Assembly: GCA_046348685.1 (NCBI GenBank)
Contig: JAXMDT010000001.1
Location: forward strand, 1 to 64,000
Direction: 5' to 3'
Length of the DNA: 64,000 nt
From: JAXMDT01 sp046348685
Lineage (GTDB): Bacteria; Pseudomonadota; Alphaproteobacteria; Rickettsiales; UBA998
Shown here: positions 44,977 through 53,921 of the stretch, piece by piece
Position numbering within the stretch: the stretch's first letter is position 1
Layout: each line of letters opens with the position of its first letter
The notes under the pieces: generated by a model
Databases searched by the model: none
What the model was told of the DNA's origin: nothing
Seen by the model: only the letters and a program-made list of their open reading frames with translations
Position numbers and translations under genes: made by a program

Positions 44977-46446
44977 ATGTCCACCGACCCAAAATCCCTG
45001 ATTGCCTCGGTTGACCGCTTTTCGGAAGCGCATGTGCTCTGCATCGGCGATGTGATGCTTGATAAGTTCATCTATGGCAGCGCGTCGCGTATCTCACCGG
45101 AAGCGCCCATTCCTGTTCTCGCTATCGAGAAGGAAATCACCATGCTGGGCGGCGCAGGCAATGTGGTGCGCAACATTATTTCCCTCGGCGGCAACGCAAC
45201 TTTCATTTCCATCGTCGGCAATGATGATGTCGGTAATGCCATCGTCAGCCTGACGGCGAAAGAACCAAGGCTTTATCCCTATCTCCTGATGGACCAGAGC
45301 CGGATTTCGACGCAGAAGACCCGCTACATCGCGGGTTCGCAGCAGTTGCTCCGCGCCGACTGTGAATCGCGCGCCGAACTCTCCGAAAAGTTTGTCGAGC
45401 AGATCGTTGAAATTGTTCGGCAGGAAATCGAGCGGCATCAGGTGGTGGTGCTATCGGATTATGGCAAAGGCGTGCTCAGTGAATCGCTGGTGCGCCAGGT
45501 CATCGAGATTGCAAACGCGGCGGACGTGCCGGTCGTCGTCGATCCGAAATCCAATGATTTTTCCCGCTATGCGGATGCGTATCTGGTTAGCCCGAATCAG
45601 AAGGAATTGGCATCTGCCTTCGGTGTGGAACTGCACGCGGAGGAAGATATCACCGATGCAGCGCGCATTCTCATGCGGGCCAATAATATCGGCAATATTC
45701 TGGTGACGCGCGGTGCAAACGGCATGATGCTGGTCAGCCCTGAAAATAAACCTTTCCATGTGAAAGCGCGCGCCCGCGAAATCTATGACGTGTCCGGCGC
45801 GGGCGATACGTCGCTGGCGACCCTGGCGGTGGCCATCGGCAGCGGCAGCAGCCTGGAAGAAGCGGTTTATTTATCCAATACAGCGGGCGGCATTGTCGTC
45901 GGCAAGATCGGCACGGCGGCGGTTTACCGCACGGATTTGAAAACCGAGCTTTATACGCAGGATGTGTTCACCGGCATGCGCAAAATCTATCCGCAGGATA
46001 TGGCCGCCGAGCAGGTGGAAACCTGGAAGCGCGGTAACCTGAAAGTCGGGTTCACCAACGGCTGCTTCGATATCGTGCATGCGGGCCATCTGGCGCTGAT
46101 CAACGATGCGAAGCAATACTGCGACCGGCTGATCCTCGCCATTAACAGCGATGACTCGGTGCGCCGCTTGAAAGGCGATTCGCGGCCGGTGAATAACGAG
46201 ATGGATCGCGCGATTCTGCTCGCTGAGCTGGGAGCGGTGGATATGGTGGTGATTTTCCGCGAGGATACACCGGAAGAGCTCCTCAAAAAACTTCGCCCCG
46301 ATGTATTGATGAAAGGCGCGGATTATGCCAAAACGCAGATCGTCGGCCGCGAGTTTGTCGAAGGCTATGGTGGTGAGGTGGTCTCCATCCCGCTAAAAGA
46401 AGGCTACAGTACTACAAACACGATCAAAAAGATCGTTGGCGGTTAA
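44977..46446 (+). CDS. hldE: Bifunctional heptose-7-phosphate kinase / heptose-1-phosphate adenylyltransferase
   Basis: A 489-residue two-domain enzyme of ADP-heptose synthesis for LPS core. The N-terminal ribokinase domain (about residues 10-320) has GGAGNVVRNI and the catalytic loop SGAGDTSLATLA. The C-terminal nucleotidyltransferase (about 350-489) has FTNGCFDIVHAGHLALI. A long hairpin begins at its stop codon. Confidence 0.96.
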   Translation: MSTDPKSLIASVDRFSEAHVLCIGDVMLDKFIYGSASRISPEAPIPVLAIEKEITMLGGAGNVVRNIISLGGNATFISIVGNDDVGNAIVSLTAKEPRLYPYLLMDQSRISTQKTRYIAGSQQLLRADCESRAELSEKFVEQIVEIVRQEIERHQVVVLSDYGKGVLSESLVRQVIEIANAADVPVVVDPKSNDFSRYADAYLVSPNQKELASAFGVELHAEEDITDAARILMRANNIGNILVTRGANGMMLVSPENKPFHVKARAREIYDVSGAGDTSLATLAVAIGSGSSLEEAVYLSNTAGGIVVGKIGTAAVYRTDLKTELYTQDVFTGMRKIYPQDMAAEQVETWKRGNLKVGFTNGCFDIVHAGHLALINDAKQYCDRLILAINSDDSVRRLKGDSRPVNNEMDRAILLAELGAVDMVVIFREDTPEELLKKLRPDVLMKGADYAKTQIVGREFVEGYGGEVVSIPLKEGYSTTNTIKKIVGG

Positions 46447-46567
46447 TTACTACTATCGCTTGCTGCAAACGCATAATTGCTCCGCTTCCGCTACTCATGT
46501 GCACTAAGCACACTCCGTTGCGGTTCTCGCGATTACGCGTTTTCGCTGACGCGCTAGCGTAATTTAG
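46443..46567. repeat. Long hairpin element with conserved tip, copy C
   Basis: The left arm begins on the hldE stop (TTAATTAC...AAACGCATAATTGC) and the right arm ends GCGATTACGCGTTTTCGC...GTAATTTAG. The tip CGCTACTCATGTGCACTAAG then CACACTCCG is close to that of copy D (53115). Confidence 0.75.
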
Positions 46568-46634
46568 TGATCAAGAATCATCGTAAAATGTATGCTAGAC
46601 TTGCGATTTAAGCAAAAAGCACTATCACTACAGT

Positions 46635-48032
46635 ATGCCGAAAACCGTCCCGTTTAATGCCCTGCTGAAATCGACTGTGATCGTTTCCCTGCCGGCGCTG
46701 GTGACGATGTCGGTGCTGGTGATCGTGGGCGCGCTGAGCCTGCTGCATTTCCTGATCGCGTATATCGTGGTGCTGCTGGCATCGCTGGCCTTCGTCTATC
46801 CGTTTCTGGGCAACCTTTCCGCACTGACTAATTACGTGAACGACCTGGCGCAAGATAAGCGGGTCAACCCGCCCGATCTCGGTTTCCTTTCGATGGTGGC
46901 GGAGCTTTCGACGGCGCTTTCCCGCCTGCAGCGCGTGTGGGAGATCAAAAAACAGCAGCAGGAACGCACGATCACCGAGCGCGAAATTCTTGTCGATACG
47001 CTTCCCGACATCCTGATCATGATCAACGATGAAAAGCAGATTGTGCGCACCAACCGTGCGGCGCGCGCTATCTTTGGCCAGAACCTCGGCAACCGTTACC
47101 TGAAGGATATTATCCCGAACCAAATCCTGCTCGATGCAGTGTCTTCCGTGATCGAGGATCTAAAGGGCAGGGAAGTGGAATTCCGTATGGAAGAGCCGGT
47201 GGTGCGCGACTTCCTGGCGGTGATCGAACGATTCCCGATTCCAACGCCGGGGGGCATTTCCATCGTGATCACGATGAACGATATTACCGAGCTGAAAAGC
47301 GTCGAGCAGATGCGCGCCGACTTCGTGGCCAATGCCAGTCACGAAATCCGCACGCCGCTGGCTTCCATCATGGGCTTCATCGAAACGCTGATCGGCCCGG
47401 CGCGTGATGACGAAGCGGCGCGCGATATGTTCCTGAAAATGATGGCGGAGCAGGCCGAGCGCATGCGCCAGCTGATCAACGATCTGCTATCGCTTTCCAA
47501 GATCGAGATGAATGCGCACTCGGTGCCGACTGAGCCGGTGGACCTCGCCGATGTCGTGCGGCGCGAAATTCGCCACTTCGATATCCCCTCGCGCGATAAG
47601 AACATGACGCTGGTGCTCGATATGCAGGAAAGCCTGCCGCATGCGAAGGGCGAGCGCAACGAGCTGACGCAGGTGGTGCATAATCTCATCGGCAACGCGA
47701 TCAAATACGGCAATGCCGATACGGAAGTGCGCGTGACCGTGCGCGTGACGACCGACCTGCCGCGCGATCAGAATATGCGTAACCTGACACGGGTTTTGTG
47801 CCTCTCGGTGAAAGACCAGGGCGAGGGGATTGCAAAAGAACACCTGGCGCGGCTGATGGAACGTTTTTACCGCGTCGATTCGGCGCGCACCCGTACTGTG
47901 GGCGGGACGGGATTAGGCCTTGCGATCGTGAAAGGGATTATCAACCGCCACCGCGGCGCCATCACCATCGACAGTGTGGTCGGCAAAGGCTCGACATTCA
48001 ACGTTTTCCTGCCGATTTTTGAAGATATTTAG
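46635..48032 (+). CDS. phoR: Phosphate-regulon-type sensor histidine kinase PhoR
   Basis: A 465-residue kinase. Two N-terminal membrane segments (about residues 13-34 and 37-57) are followed by a PAS domain (about 115-220), the HisKA motif NASHEIRTPLA with His236, and a HATPase domain with NLIGNAIKYG, DQGEGIAKEH and GGTGLGLAIVKG. There is hardly any periplasmic loop, as in PhoR, which senses phosphate through Pst/PhoU. No phoB response-regulator gene is in the window. It ends by overlapping the convergent gene at 48029 by 4 bases. Confidence 0.88.
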   Translation: MPKTVPFNALLKSTVIVSLPALVTMSVLVIVGALSLLHFLIAYIVVLLASLAFVYPFLGNLSALTNYVNDLAQDKRVNPPDLGFLSMVAELSTALSRLQRVWEIKKQQQERTITEREILVDTLPDILIMINDEKQIVRTNRAARAIFGQNLGNRYLKDIIPNQILLDAVSSVIEDLKGREVEFRMEEPVVRDFLAVIERFPIPTPGGISIVITMNDITELKSVEQMRADFVANASHEIRTPLASIMGFIETLIGPARDDEAARDMFLKMMAEQAERMRQLINDLLSLSKIEMNAHSVPTEPVDLADVVRREIRHFDIPSRDKNMTLVLDMQESLPHAKGERNELTQVVHNLIGNAIKYGNADTEVRVTVRVTTDLPRDQNMRNLTRVLCLSVKDQGEGIAKEHLARLMERFYRVDSARTRTVGGTGLGLAIVKGIINRHRGAITIDSVVGKGSTFNVFLPIFEDI

Positions 48033-48568
48033 GGTAGGTCAGGTGTTCCTGGTCTTGCGCGTTCGCTGAGTATACGTTCGGCAGCTGTAGGTTGCCGTGG
48101 CACAAACGGCCCGAATTTTTCGATAATTTTAGCATCGAGCGCTGCCATGATTTCATCCGCCATTTGCTGGCATTCCGCAGAATCTATTTTTATGCGGCTG
48201 CTCCCGGGTTTGAAAGAATGATTACAAAGTTGGTTATCCAGCATCCCGACTTTTTCCGCGAGCTTCTCAGGTTTTGCAACCAAACCATGATGACGGATGC
48301 GGATTGACATCTGGTCAAAAACGTAGCGTAGCAACGCATCTCTAACTGGCGTCCATCTGTCCGGAGTTGGCCCGCCAAGCAAAGACCCACGACTTATAAT
48401 GTGGGTTATAGCTTCCTTGAACTTATTATACTGCTGGCAGGCGCGGCTGGACGCGGCATCTTTAGGATGTTTTACCATGACGTCATAAACAATATGAGTA
48501 ACGCGATCTTCCCACTTCGACCATTCATCCGTAAAAACAGGTGATGATTGAGTTTTAGACTTCGGCAC
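48029..48568 (-). CDS. Hypothetical protein between phoR and pstC
   Basis: A 179-residue soluble, basic, helical protein of unknown family. The GTG start at 48568 has a GGGAG site 8 bases upstream and is preferred to the TTG at 48586. It is antiparallel to both neighbours and sits where pstS is often found. It is less GC-rich than phoR and pstC, which suggests a later insertion. Confidence 0.55.
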   Translation of the reverse strand: MPKSKTQSSPVFTDEWSKWEDRVTHIVYDVMVKHPKDAASSRACQQYNKFKEAITHIISRGSLLGGPTPDRWTPVRDALLRYVFDQMSIRIRHHGLVAKPEKLAEKVGMLDNQLCNHSFKPGSSRIKIDSAECQQMADEIMAALDAKIIEKFGPFVPRQPTAAERILSERARPGTPDLP

Positions 48569-48754
48569 AATTATTCTCCCGCGCAATCCCTTTTATTTTA
48601 TAGAGAAAGTATGAAGTTTTTATGATAACGGACTAAATTATTCAGAGAAGAATAAGCATATAATTCAATAGCTAAATGGCGATTAATCGGCTTTGACTTT
48701 TTTTCTGATCCGGTTTAGACCTGCTGCACCGCAATACGAGAGACGCCAACTAGC

Positions 48755-49681
48755 ATGCAAGTTCGCACACGACGCCTCACCGAACGGTTGATCATATTCA
48801 GCTTTTTTCTTTGCGCGGCTTTTTCCCTGCTCATTACACTCGGCATCGTGCTTTCCGTCCTGTTCGAAGCGCTGCGCTTTTTCCAGCAAGTGCCGATGAC
48901 CGATTTCCTGTTCGGGCTTAGCTGGAGCCCGCAGACGGCGCTGCGTGCCGACCAGGCAGGCTCTTCCGGTGCGTTCGGGGCGGTGCCTCTTTTCACCGGT
49001 ACGGCGCTTATCATGACGATCGCCATGCTGGTCGCGGTTCCGATCGGTCTTTTCACCGCAATCTACCTCGCTGAATATGCCAAAAATAAAACCCGCTCAT
49101 GGATCAAGCCGATTCTCGAGCTGCTCGCCGGTATACCAACGGTCGTCTACGGCTATTTCGCCATTATCACGGTCAGCCCGCTGCTGCGCACATTCGGAGA
49201 CGCGGTCGGTCTCGGCATCTCCTCCGAAAGCGCGCTGGTCGCGGGATTGGTGATGGGCATCATGATCATTCCACTCATCAGCTCGCTTTCCGACGATGTG
49301 ATCCGCGCCGTGCCACGCTCGCTGCGCGAGGCTTCGCTCGGTATGGGGGCGACGAAATCGGAAACGATTACGCAAGTGGTGCTGCCTGCGGCGCTGCCAG
49401 GTATCATGGGCAGCATCCTGCTGGGTGTGTCACGCGCCATCGGCGAGACCATGATCGTCGTCATGGCGGCGGGACTGGCGGCGAATCTGACCTTTAATCC
49501 CTTGGAGTCGGTAACGACGATTACGGCGCAGATCGTGGCGCTGCTGGTGGGTGATCAGGAATTCGACAGCGCGAAAACGCTCGCTGCCTTTGCGCTGGGC
49601 CTGACATTGTTTTTCTTCACGCTGGTACTCAACGTGATCGCGCTGATGATCGTCAAAAAATATAAAGAATCTTATGACTAG
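48755..49681 (+). CDS. pstC: Phosphate ABC transporter permease PstC
   Basis: A 308-residue permease with six membrane segments and the EAA-type loop REASLGMGATKSETI...VLPAALPGIM. It is of the short form and lacks the long N-terminal extension found in many alphaproteobacterial PstC proteins. It overlaps pstA by 8 bases. Pst imports inorganic phosphate using a periplasmic PstS, which is not encoded here. Confidence 0.93.
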   Translation: MQVRTRRLTERLIIFSFFLCAAFSLLITLGIVLSVLFEALRFFQQVPMTDFLFGLSWSPQTALRADQAGSSGAFGAVPLFTGTALIMTIAMLVAVPIGLFTAIYLAEYAKNKTRSWIKPILELLAGIPTVVYGYFAIITVSPLLRTFGDAVGLGISSESALVAGLVMGIMIIPLISSLSDDVIRAVPRSLREASLGMGATKSETITQVVLPAALPGIMGSILLGVSRAIGETMIVVMAAGLAANLTFNPLESVTTITAQIVALLVGDQEFDSAKTLAAFALGLTLFFFTLVLNVIALMIVKKYKESYD

Positions 49682-50864
49682 CCCGCACCTTAGAAAACGC
49701 CACCGCAAGTCGGAACGGTTCAGATATTACGGCATTGCGGCTGTGTGTATGTCCGCGCTGCTTCTGCTTATTCTGATCGGAAGCGTTGTGATGCCGGGAC
49801 TGCGCGGATTCACGCAGCCGCAAATCGCGGTCACGCTGGCGGACGGCGATGCATTGAGTCTGGTGAACATCCAGAAAGCCATGCTGCAGATGGTAGCGAA
49901 CAATGCGGATCGCGCCACGAAACGCGCCTTGTTCAGCCTGGTGACGACGTCGGCGGTCACGATGGCGCATCGGGATAAAGCAGATAATAATACGCTCTGG
50001 ATACCGGCCAGCGATAAAGCGGCGTATTATTTGAAAGGCTTGATGGACGAAAGCCTGCCCGCGTATGCGCGCGGCCTGACGGATCAACAGATCGAATGGC
50101 TGAAACAGATGCGTGACAGCGGCAAGACGCGCATTTCTTTCAACTGGGATTTGTTCCAGCGCGGTGATTCGCGCATGCCGGAAAAAGCGGGATTCGGCGG
50201 CAGCGTCATCGGCTCGCTTCTGATGATCCTGATTTGCATGGGCGTGGCGTTTCCGGTGGGTATTCTGGCCGCGGTGTATCTTGAGGAATTTTCGCGCAAA
50301 GGAAAGATACGTGATCTGATTGAAGTGACGATCAACAACCTTGCTGCCGTTCCCTCGATTGTTTTTGGATTATTAGGCTTGTCGGTTTTTCTTCTGTTCT
50401 TCGGCCTGCCACGCTCCTCGCCTTTAGTGGGCGGCCTGACGCTGGCGCTGATGGTGCTGCCGGTGATCATTATTTCGACGCGTGTATCGCTGCAATCCAT
50501 CCCGCCGTCTATTCGTGAAGCGGCACTGGCACTTGGCGCATCGCCGCTGCAGGCGGTGTTTCATCATGTGGTGCCGCTGGCGATGCCCGGCATCATGACG
50601 GGAACCATTCTCAGCGTGGCGCGTGCGCTCGGCGAAACCGCGCCGCTCATTATGATCGGCATGGTTGCCTTTATCGCCGATATTCCCCATATTTTCACCG
50701 ACCCCGCGACGACGATGCCGGTGCAGGTTTATATCTGGGCATCCAGTCCCGAGCGCGGTTTTATCGATAAAACGGCTTCCGGCATCCTGCTTCTGCTGAT
50801 TGTCTTGCTGCTCCTGAATGCAGTAGCCATTTTCCTCCGCAAACGCTATGAGGTACGTTGGTAA
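49674..50864 (+). CDS. pstA: Phosphate ABC transporter permease PstA
   Basis: A 396-residue permease. The first membrane segment (about residues 20-42) is followed by a periplasmic region of about 140 residues (DUF3333-like), then the permease domain with EAALALGASPLQA...HHVVPLAMPG. The extra periplasmic region is common in Alphaproteobacteria. It starts inside pstC. Confidence 0.94.
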   Translation: MTSPHLRKRHRKSERFRYYGIAAVCMSALLLLILIGSVVMPGLRGFTQPQIAVTLADGDALSLVNIQKAMLQMVANNADRATKRALFSLVTTSAVTMAHRDKADNNTLWIPASDKAAYYLKGLMDESLPAYARGLTDQQIEWLKQMRDSGKTRISFNWDLFQRGDSRMPEKAGFGGSVIGSLLMILICMGVAFPVGILAAVYLEEFSRKGKIRDLIEVTINNLAAVPSIVFGLLGLSVFLLFFGLPRSSPLVGGLTLALMVLPVIIISTRVSLQSIPPSIREAALALGASPLQAVFHHVVPLAMPGIMTGTILSVARALGETAPLIMIGMVAFIADIPHIFTDPATTMPVQVYIWASSPERGFIDKTASGILLLLIVLLLLNAVAIFLRKRYEVRW

Positions 50865-50866
50865 TT

Positions 50867-51643
50867 ATGAGCACAACTAATCTCCCGCCAGATAAAATCA
50901 CCGCGAAGAAAGTGGAAGTATTCTACGGGCCGAAGCAGGCGCTTTTCGGCATCGATCTTACTTTTCCCGATAAAACGATTACCGCGCTGATCGGCCCATC
51001 CGGTTGCGGTAAATCCACCTTCCTGCGTTCGATCAACCGCATGAACGATACGATCGACGGTTGCCGCGTTACAGGGAGTATCAGGATTGACGACGATGAG
51101 ATTTATGCGCCCGACCAGGATGTCGTGCTTTTGCGCTCCCGTATCGGCATGGTGTTTCAAAAGCCAAATCCATTCCCAAAATCCATTTATGATAACGTGG
51201 CGTACGGCCCGCGCTTGCATGGGATGGCGAAAGATAAAGCGGCGCTCGATCAGATTGTGGAAACCAGTTTGCAGCGGGCAGGGCTGTTCGATGAAGTGAA
51301 AGACCGCCTGAAAGATTCAGGCACCGGACTTTCCGGTGGGCAGCAGCAGAGACTGTGCATCGCGCGCGCCATCGCCGTGAACCCGGAAGTGCTGCTGATG
51401 GATGAGCCGTGCTCGGCGCTCGACCCGATCGCGACCGCGAGAGTGGAGGAATTGATGGCGGACCTGAAGACACGCCATACGATTATTATTGTCACACACT
51501 CGATGCAGCAGGCGGCGCGCGTTTCGGAATACACAGCGTTTTTCCACCTCGGAAAAGTATTGGAATACGGCGAAACCGAACAAATTTTCACGAATCCCTT
51601 GCATCCAAAGACAAAAGACTACATTAGTGGCCGTTATGGGTGA
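50867..51643 (+). CDS. pstB: Phosphate ABC transporter ATPase PstB
   Basis: A 258-residue ABC ATPase. Walker A GPSGCGKST, Q-loop in GMVFQKPNPFPKSIYDN, signature LSGGQQQRLCIARA, Walker B LLMDEPCSALDP and the H-loop VTHSMQQA are all present. The ATG at 50867 (STTNLPP...) is chosen over the TTG at 50858. It overlaps the following PAS gene by 8 bases. Confidence 0.95.
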   Translation: MSTTNLPPDKITAKKVEVFYGPKQALFGIDLTFPDKTITALIGPSGCGKSTFLRSINRMNDTIDGCRVTGSIRIDDDEIYAPDQDVVLLRSRIGMVFQKPNPFPKSIYDNVAYGPRLHGMAKDKAALDQIVETSLQRAGLFDEVKDRLKDSGTGLSGGQQQRLCIARAIAVNPEVLLMDEPCSALDPIATARVEELMADLKTRHTIIIVTHSMQQAARVSEYTAFFHLGKVLEYGETEQIFTNPLHPKTKDYISGRYG

Positions 51644-52139
51644 TGAATCACGCGATAGCTATACACGCCGCACGTATGATCCGCTTGTCTCCGAAACGGT
51701 GACGCATCTTGAGCGGCGCATGAACAAGCGCCTGTTCAATTACTGGAACGCGCTGCGCGGCACGCGCCGCTACCCGACCGAAGACGAGCTTGACCCTTCC
51801 CATATCGATTCATTGTGGAGCCAGTGCTTCCTGATGCAGACCCGCGATATCGAAAAAGTGCGTTTCTATAACTATACGTATGTCGGGCAGGTGATCGTCC
51901 AGGCCTATAATAATGGCGAGCTGACCGACAAAATCCCCGGCATGGTCTCGCTAGATGCCAATCACCTCGCCCGCGAATTCGATGAAGTCATCCGTACCGG
52001 CCAGCCGAAGTGGCTGCATGGCGAACACGAGATTGGCTCTAAGCTATTGCTTTTTGAGCAATGTTTGCTGCCTCTCGGCGCTGCCGACGGTAAAGTGCAT
52101 TCAATTCTGGGCCGCCTTGGGTTCCGTTTTTTGAAATAA
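51636..52139 (+). CDS. PAS_5-type small PAS-domain protein
   Basis: A protein of about 167 residues whose core (LFNYWNALRGTRRYPTEDEL, then DIDSLW-like and VRFYNYTYVGQVI segments) fits the PAS_5 family of Alphaproteobacteria. Its ATG lies 8 bases before the pstB stop, so it is translationally coupled to pstB, exactly where phoU is usually found. It is not PhoU-like. It might act in phosphate signalling, but that rests on position alone. A GTG at 51627 is an alternative start. Confidence 0.75.
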   Translation: MGDESRDSYTRRTYDPLVSETVTHLERRMNKRLFNYWNALRGTRRYPTEDELDPSHIDSLWSQCFLMQTRDIEKVRFYNYTYVGQVIVQAYNNGELTDKIPGMVSLDANHLAREFDEVIRTGQPKWLHGEHEIGSKLLLFEQCLLPLGAADGKVHSILGRLGFRFLK

Positions 52140-52151
52140 GCGTTTTTCCCG

Positions 52152-52180
52152 TTGACAACGGATAGCTTTTTAGCTTAATT
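52152..52180 (+). promoter_or_regulatory. Probable rplM-rpsI promoter
   Basis: A perfect -35 box TTGACA (52152-52157) with TTAATT as a weak -10 box 17 bases on, about 20 bases before the rplM start. The leader would be very short. Confidence 0.5.
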
Positions 52181-52202
52181 GCCACCCTCTTTGGAGCAGA
52201 CT

Positions 52203-52661
52203 ATGAAATCGTACTCGGCAACCCCGAAAGATGTTAAAGATCAATGGTGGATCATCGACGCAGAAGGCGTTGTGCTCGGCCGTCTTGCATCGCAAGCAGC
52301 GCTGATTCTGCGCGGCAAACATAAGCCCATGTTCACCCCGCATATCGATTGCGGCGACCATGTCGTCGTGATCAATGCCGACAAAATCAAAATTACCGGC
52401 AAAAAGCTGGAGAACAAAAAGTTCTTCTGGCACACCGGCTTCCCGGGCGGGATCAAGGAAACAACCCCGATCAAGACCCTGCGCGGCAAATTCCCGCAGC
52501 GCGTCGTCGAGCGTGCGATCCTCCGCATGCTGCCGGAAGGTCCGCTTGGCACCAAGCAATATAAGAAACTGCGCGTTTATGCCGGCACTGAACATCCGCA
52601 TACCGCACAACAACCGCAAACACTCGATCTCGCGAAGAAAAACGCGAAGAACAAGCGCTAA
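52203..52661 (+). CDS. rplM: 50S ribosomal protein L13
   Basis: A 152-residue L13 with WWIIDAEGVVLGRLAS, GDHVVVINADKIKITGKK and AILRMLPEGPLGTKQYKKLR. The ATG at 52203 has GGAG 7 bases upstream; the frame from 52179 is extended by non-family residues. It is followed by rpsI after 12 bases, the universal pair. Confidence 0.97.
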   Translation: MKSYSATPKDVKDQWWIIDAEGVVLGRLASQAALILRGKHKPMFTPHIDCGDHVVVINADKIKITGKKLENKKFFWHTGFPGGIKETTPIKTLRGKFPQRVVERAILRMLPEGPLGTKQYKKLRVYAGTEHPHTAQQPQTLDLAKKNAKNKR

Positions 52662-52673
52662 TCAGGACAGCAT

Positions 52674-53117
52674 ATGGCAAAAGCTCAAGCACAAACCGAA
52701 GCAACCGAAGGCAAGCAGTTCACCGATAAGCAAGGTAGAACCTATGCGACCGGCAGACGCAAAAACGCTATCGCGCGCGTCTGGATCAAGCCGGGCAAAG
52801 GCAATATGACCATCAACGGCAAAGAAGTGGCTACCTATTTCGCCCGTCCCGTCCTGCGCATGATCATCAACCAGCCGTTCGTCGCGCTGAACCGCGCCGG
52901 CGCATTCGATGTCGAGTGCACCGTGGTTGGCGGCGGCCTTTCGGGTCAGGCAGGCGCTGTGCGTCATGGCATCAGCCGCGCGCTTGATCGCTTCAGCACC
53001 GAATTCCATACCGTGCTGCGCCGTGGTGGTTTCCTCACCCGCGACAGCCGCGTGGTCGAGCGTAAAAAATACGGCCGTGCCAAAGCACGACGCCGCTTCC
53101 AATTCTCGAAACGCTAA
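52674..53117 (+). CDS. rpsI: 30S ribosomal protein S9
   Basis: A 147-residue S9. The core begins YATGRRKNAIARVWIKPG near residue 24 and ends with the basic GRAKARRRFQFSKR tail that reaches the P-site. The N-terminal extension of about 20 residues (Gln/Thr/Glu-rich) is common in Alphaproteobacteria. A very long hairpin begins on its stop codon. Confidence 0.97.
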   Translation: MAKAQAQTEATEGKQFTDKQGRTYATGRRKNAIARVWIKPGKGNMTINGKEVATYFARPVLRMIINQPFVALNRAGAFDVECTVVGGGLSGQAGAVRHGISRALDRFSTEFHTVLRRGGFLTRDSRVVERKKYGRAKARRRFQFSKR

Positions 53118-53263
53118 ACCCCCTTTAGCTATTCTACGATGCTGAGGCATCTAAAGCGGGTTTCTCCGCTTCCGTTGCTCATGTACTTTTACGTACATTC
53201 CGCTACGGTTCTCGAAATCCCACTTTATCTGCCTCAGCATCCTAAAATATCTAAACGGGTTTA
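53115..53263. repeat. Long hairpin element with conserved tip, copy D
   Basis: About 150 bp, from the rpsI stop codon to 6 bases before the next ATG. The arms pair over about 50 bp (TAAACCC, TTTAG, GATGCTGAGGCA / TGCCTCAGCATC, TAAAG, GGG). The tip CGTTGCTCATGTACTTTTAC then GTACATTCCG is the family core. Confidence 0.85.
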
Positions 53264-53268
53264 CGAAC

Positions 53269-53775
53269 ATGACTGAAGCACATGAATACAAACTAGCCAG
53301 ACTGGGTGCCGAGTCAGCAGCGGAGTTTCGTGCGATTCGGCTGGAAGCCCTCGAAACCTATCCCATCAATTTCGCCAGCGCCTACGAAGTCGAATGCGAC
53401 TGGCCGCTCAGTGCGTTCGAAGACCGCCTGAAGCAGTGGCTGCATGTCGGCGCTTATCATAATAGCGTGCTGGTTGGGGTCGCCACGCTGGTGCCGCAAA
53501 TTCCTGCGCGCATGAAGCATAAGGCGGATATCACGTCCGTTTACGTAAAGCCGGACTATCAGGGCAAGGGCGTTGCCAAAGCCATGTTCGCCTGGCTGGA
53601 AGCAGAAGCGGCCAAAGAATTCGACCAGGTGCATCTCTCCGTCCTTGCTGCCAACGACGACGCCTGCCGCCTGTACGAGCATCTGGGCTATAAGGCGTAT
53701 GGCGTAGAACCACGCGCTACCAAGTACCAAAATCAATATTACGATGATGTATTCATGGTGAAGTTTTTGAAGTAA
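53269..53775 (+). CDS. GNAT-family acetyltransferase
   Basis: A 168-residue protein. The acetyl-CoA loop is VYVKPDYQGKGVAKAMF (about residues 91-107), followed by LSVLAANDDACRLYEHLGYK, the standard GNAT motif B. The substrate is unknown. It lies in the rplM-rpsI direction but is separated by the hairpin. Confidence 0.9.
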   Translation: MTEAHEYKLARLGAESAAEFRAIRLEALETYPINFASAYEVECDWPLSAFEDRLKQWLHVGAYHNSVLVGVATLVPQIPARMKHKADITSVYVKPDYQGKGVAKAMFAWLEAEAAKEFDQVHLSVLAANDDACRLYEHLGYKAYGVEPRATKYQNQYYDDVFMVKFLK

Positions 53776-53777
53776 AT

Positions 53778-53912
53778 GTCATTCCAGCGAAAGCTGGAAT
53801 CCAGTCCTTTGTTATTTTAGCGCCGCGAAGAATTTAGATTCTTTTCATCGCTCAGAATGAGCTATCGCGCTAGTCGCGTATTTGCTAGATTCCAGCTTTC
53901 GCTGGAATGACG
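53778..53912. repeat. Paired inverted repeat, TCATTCCAGC family
   Basis: Arms GTCATTCCAGCGAAAGCTGG and the complement at 53886-53912 enclose a further hairpin region including the shared TCGCGCTAGTCGCGTATTTG stretch. The right end supplies the GGAG ribosome site of argC. Confidence 0.88.
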
Positions 53913-53921
53913 GAGAAAGAA

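Noticed and set aside
48587..48754. Possible Pho box upstream of pstC
   Set aside because: I looked for paired CTGTCA-like motifs with 11-bp spacing and found none; the region is only AT-rich.
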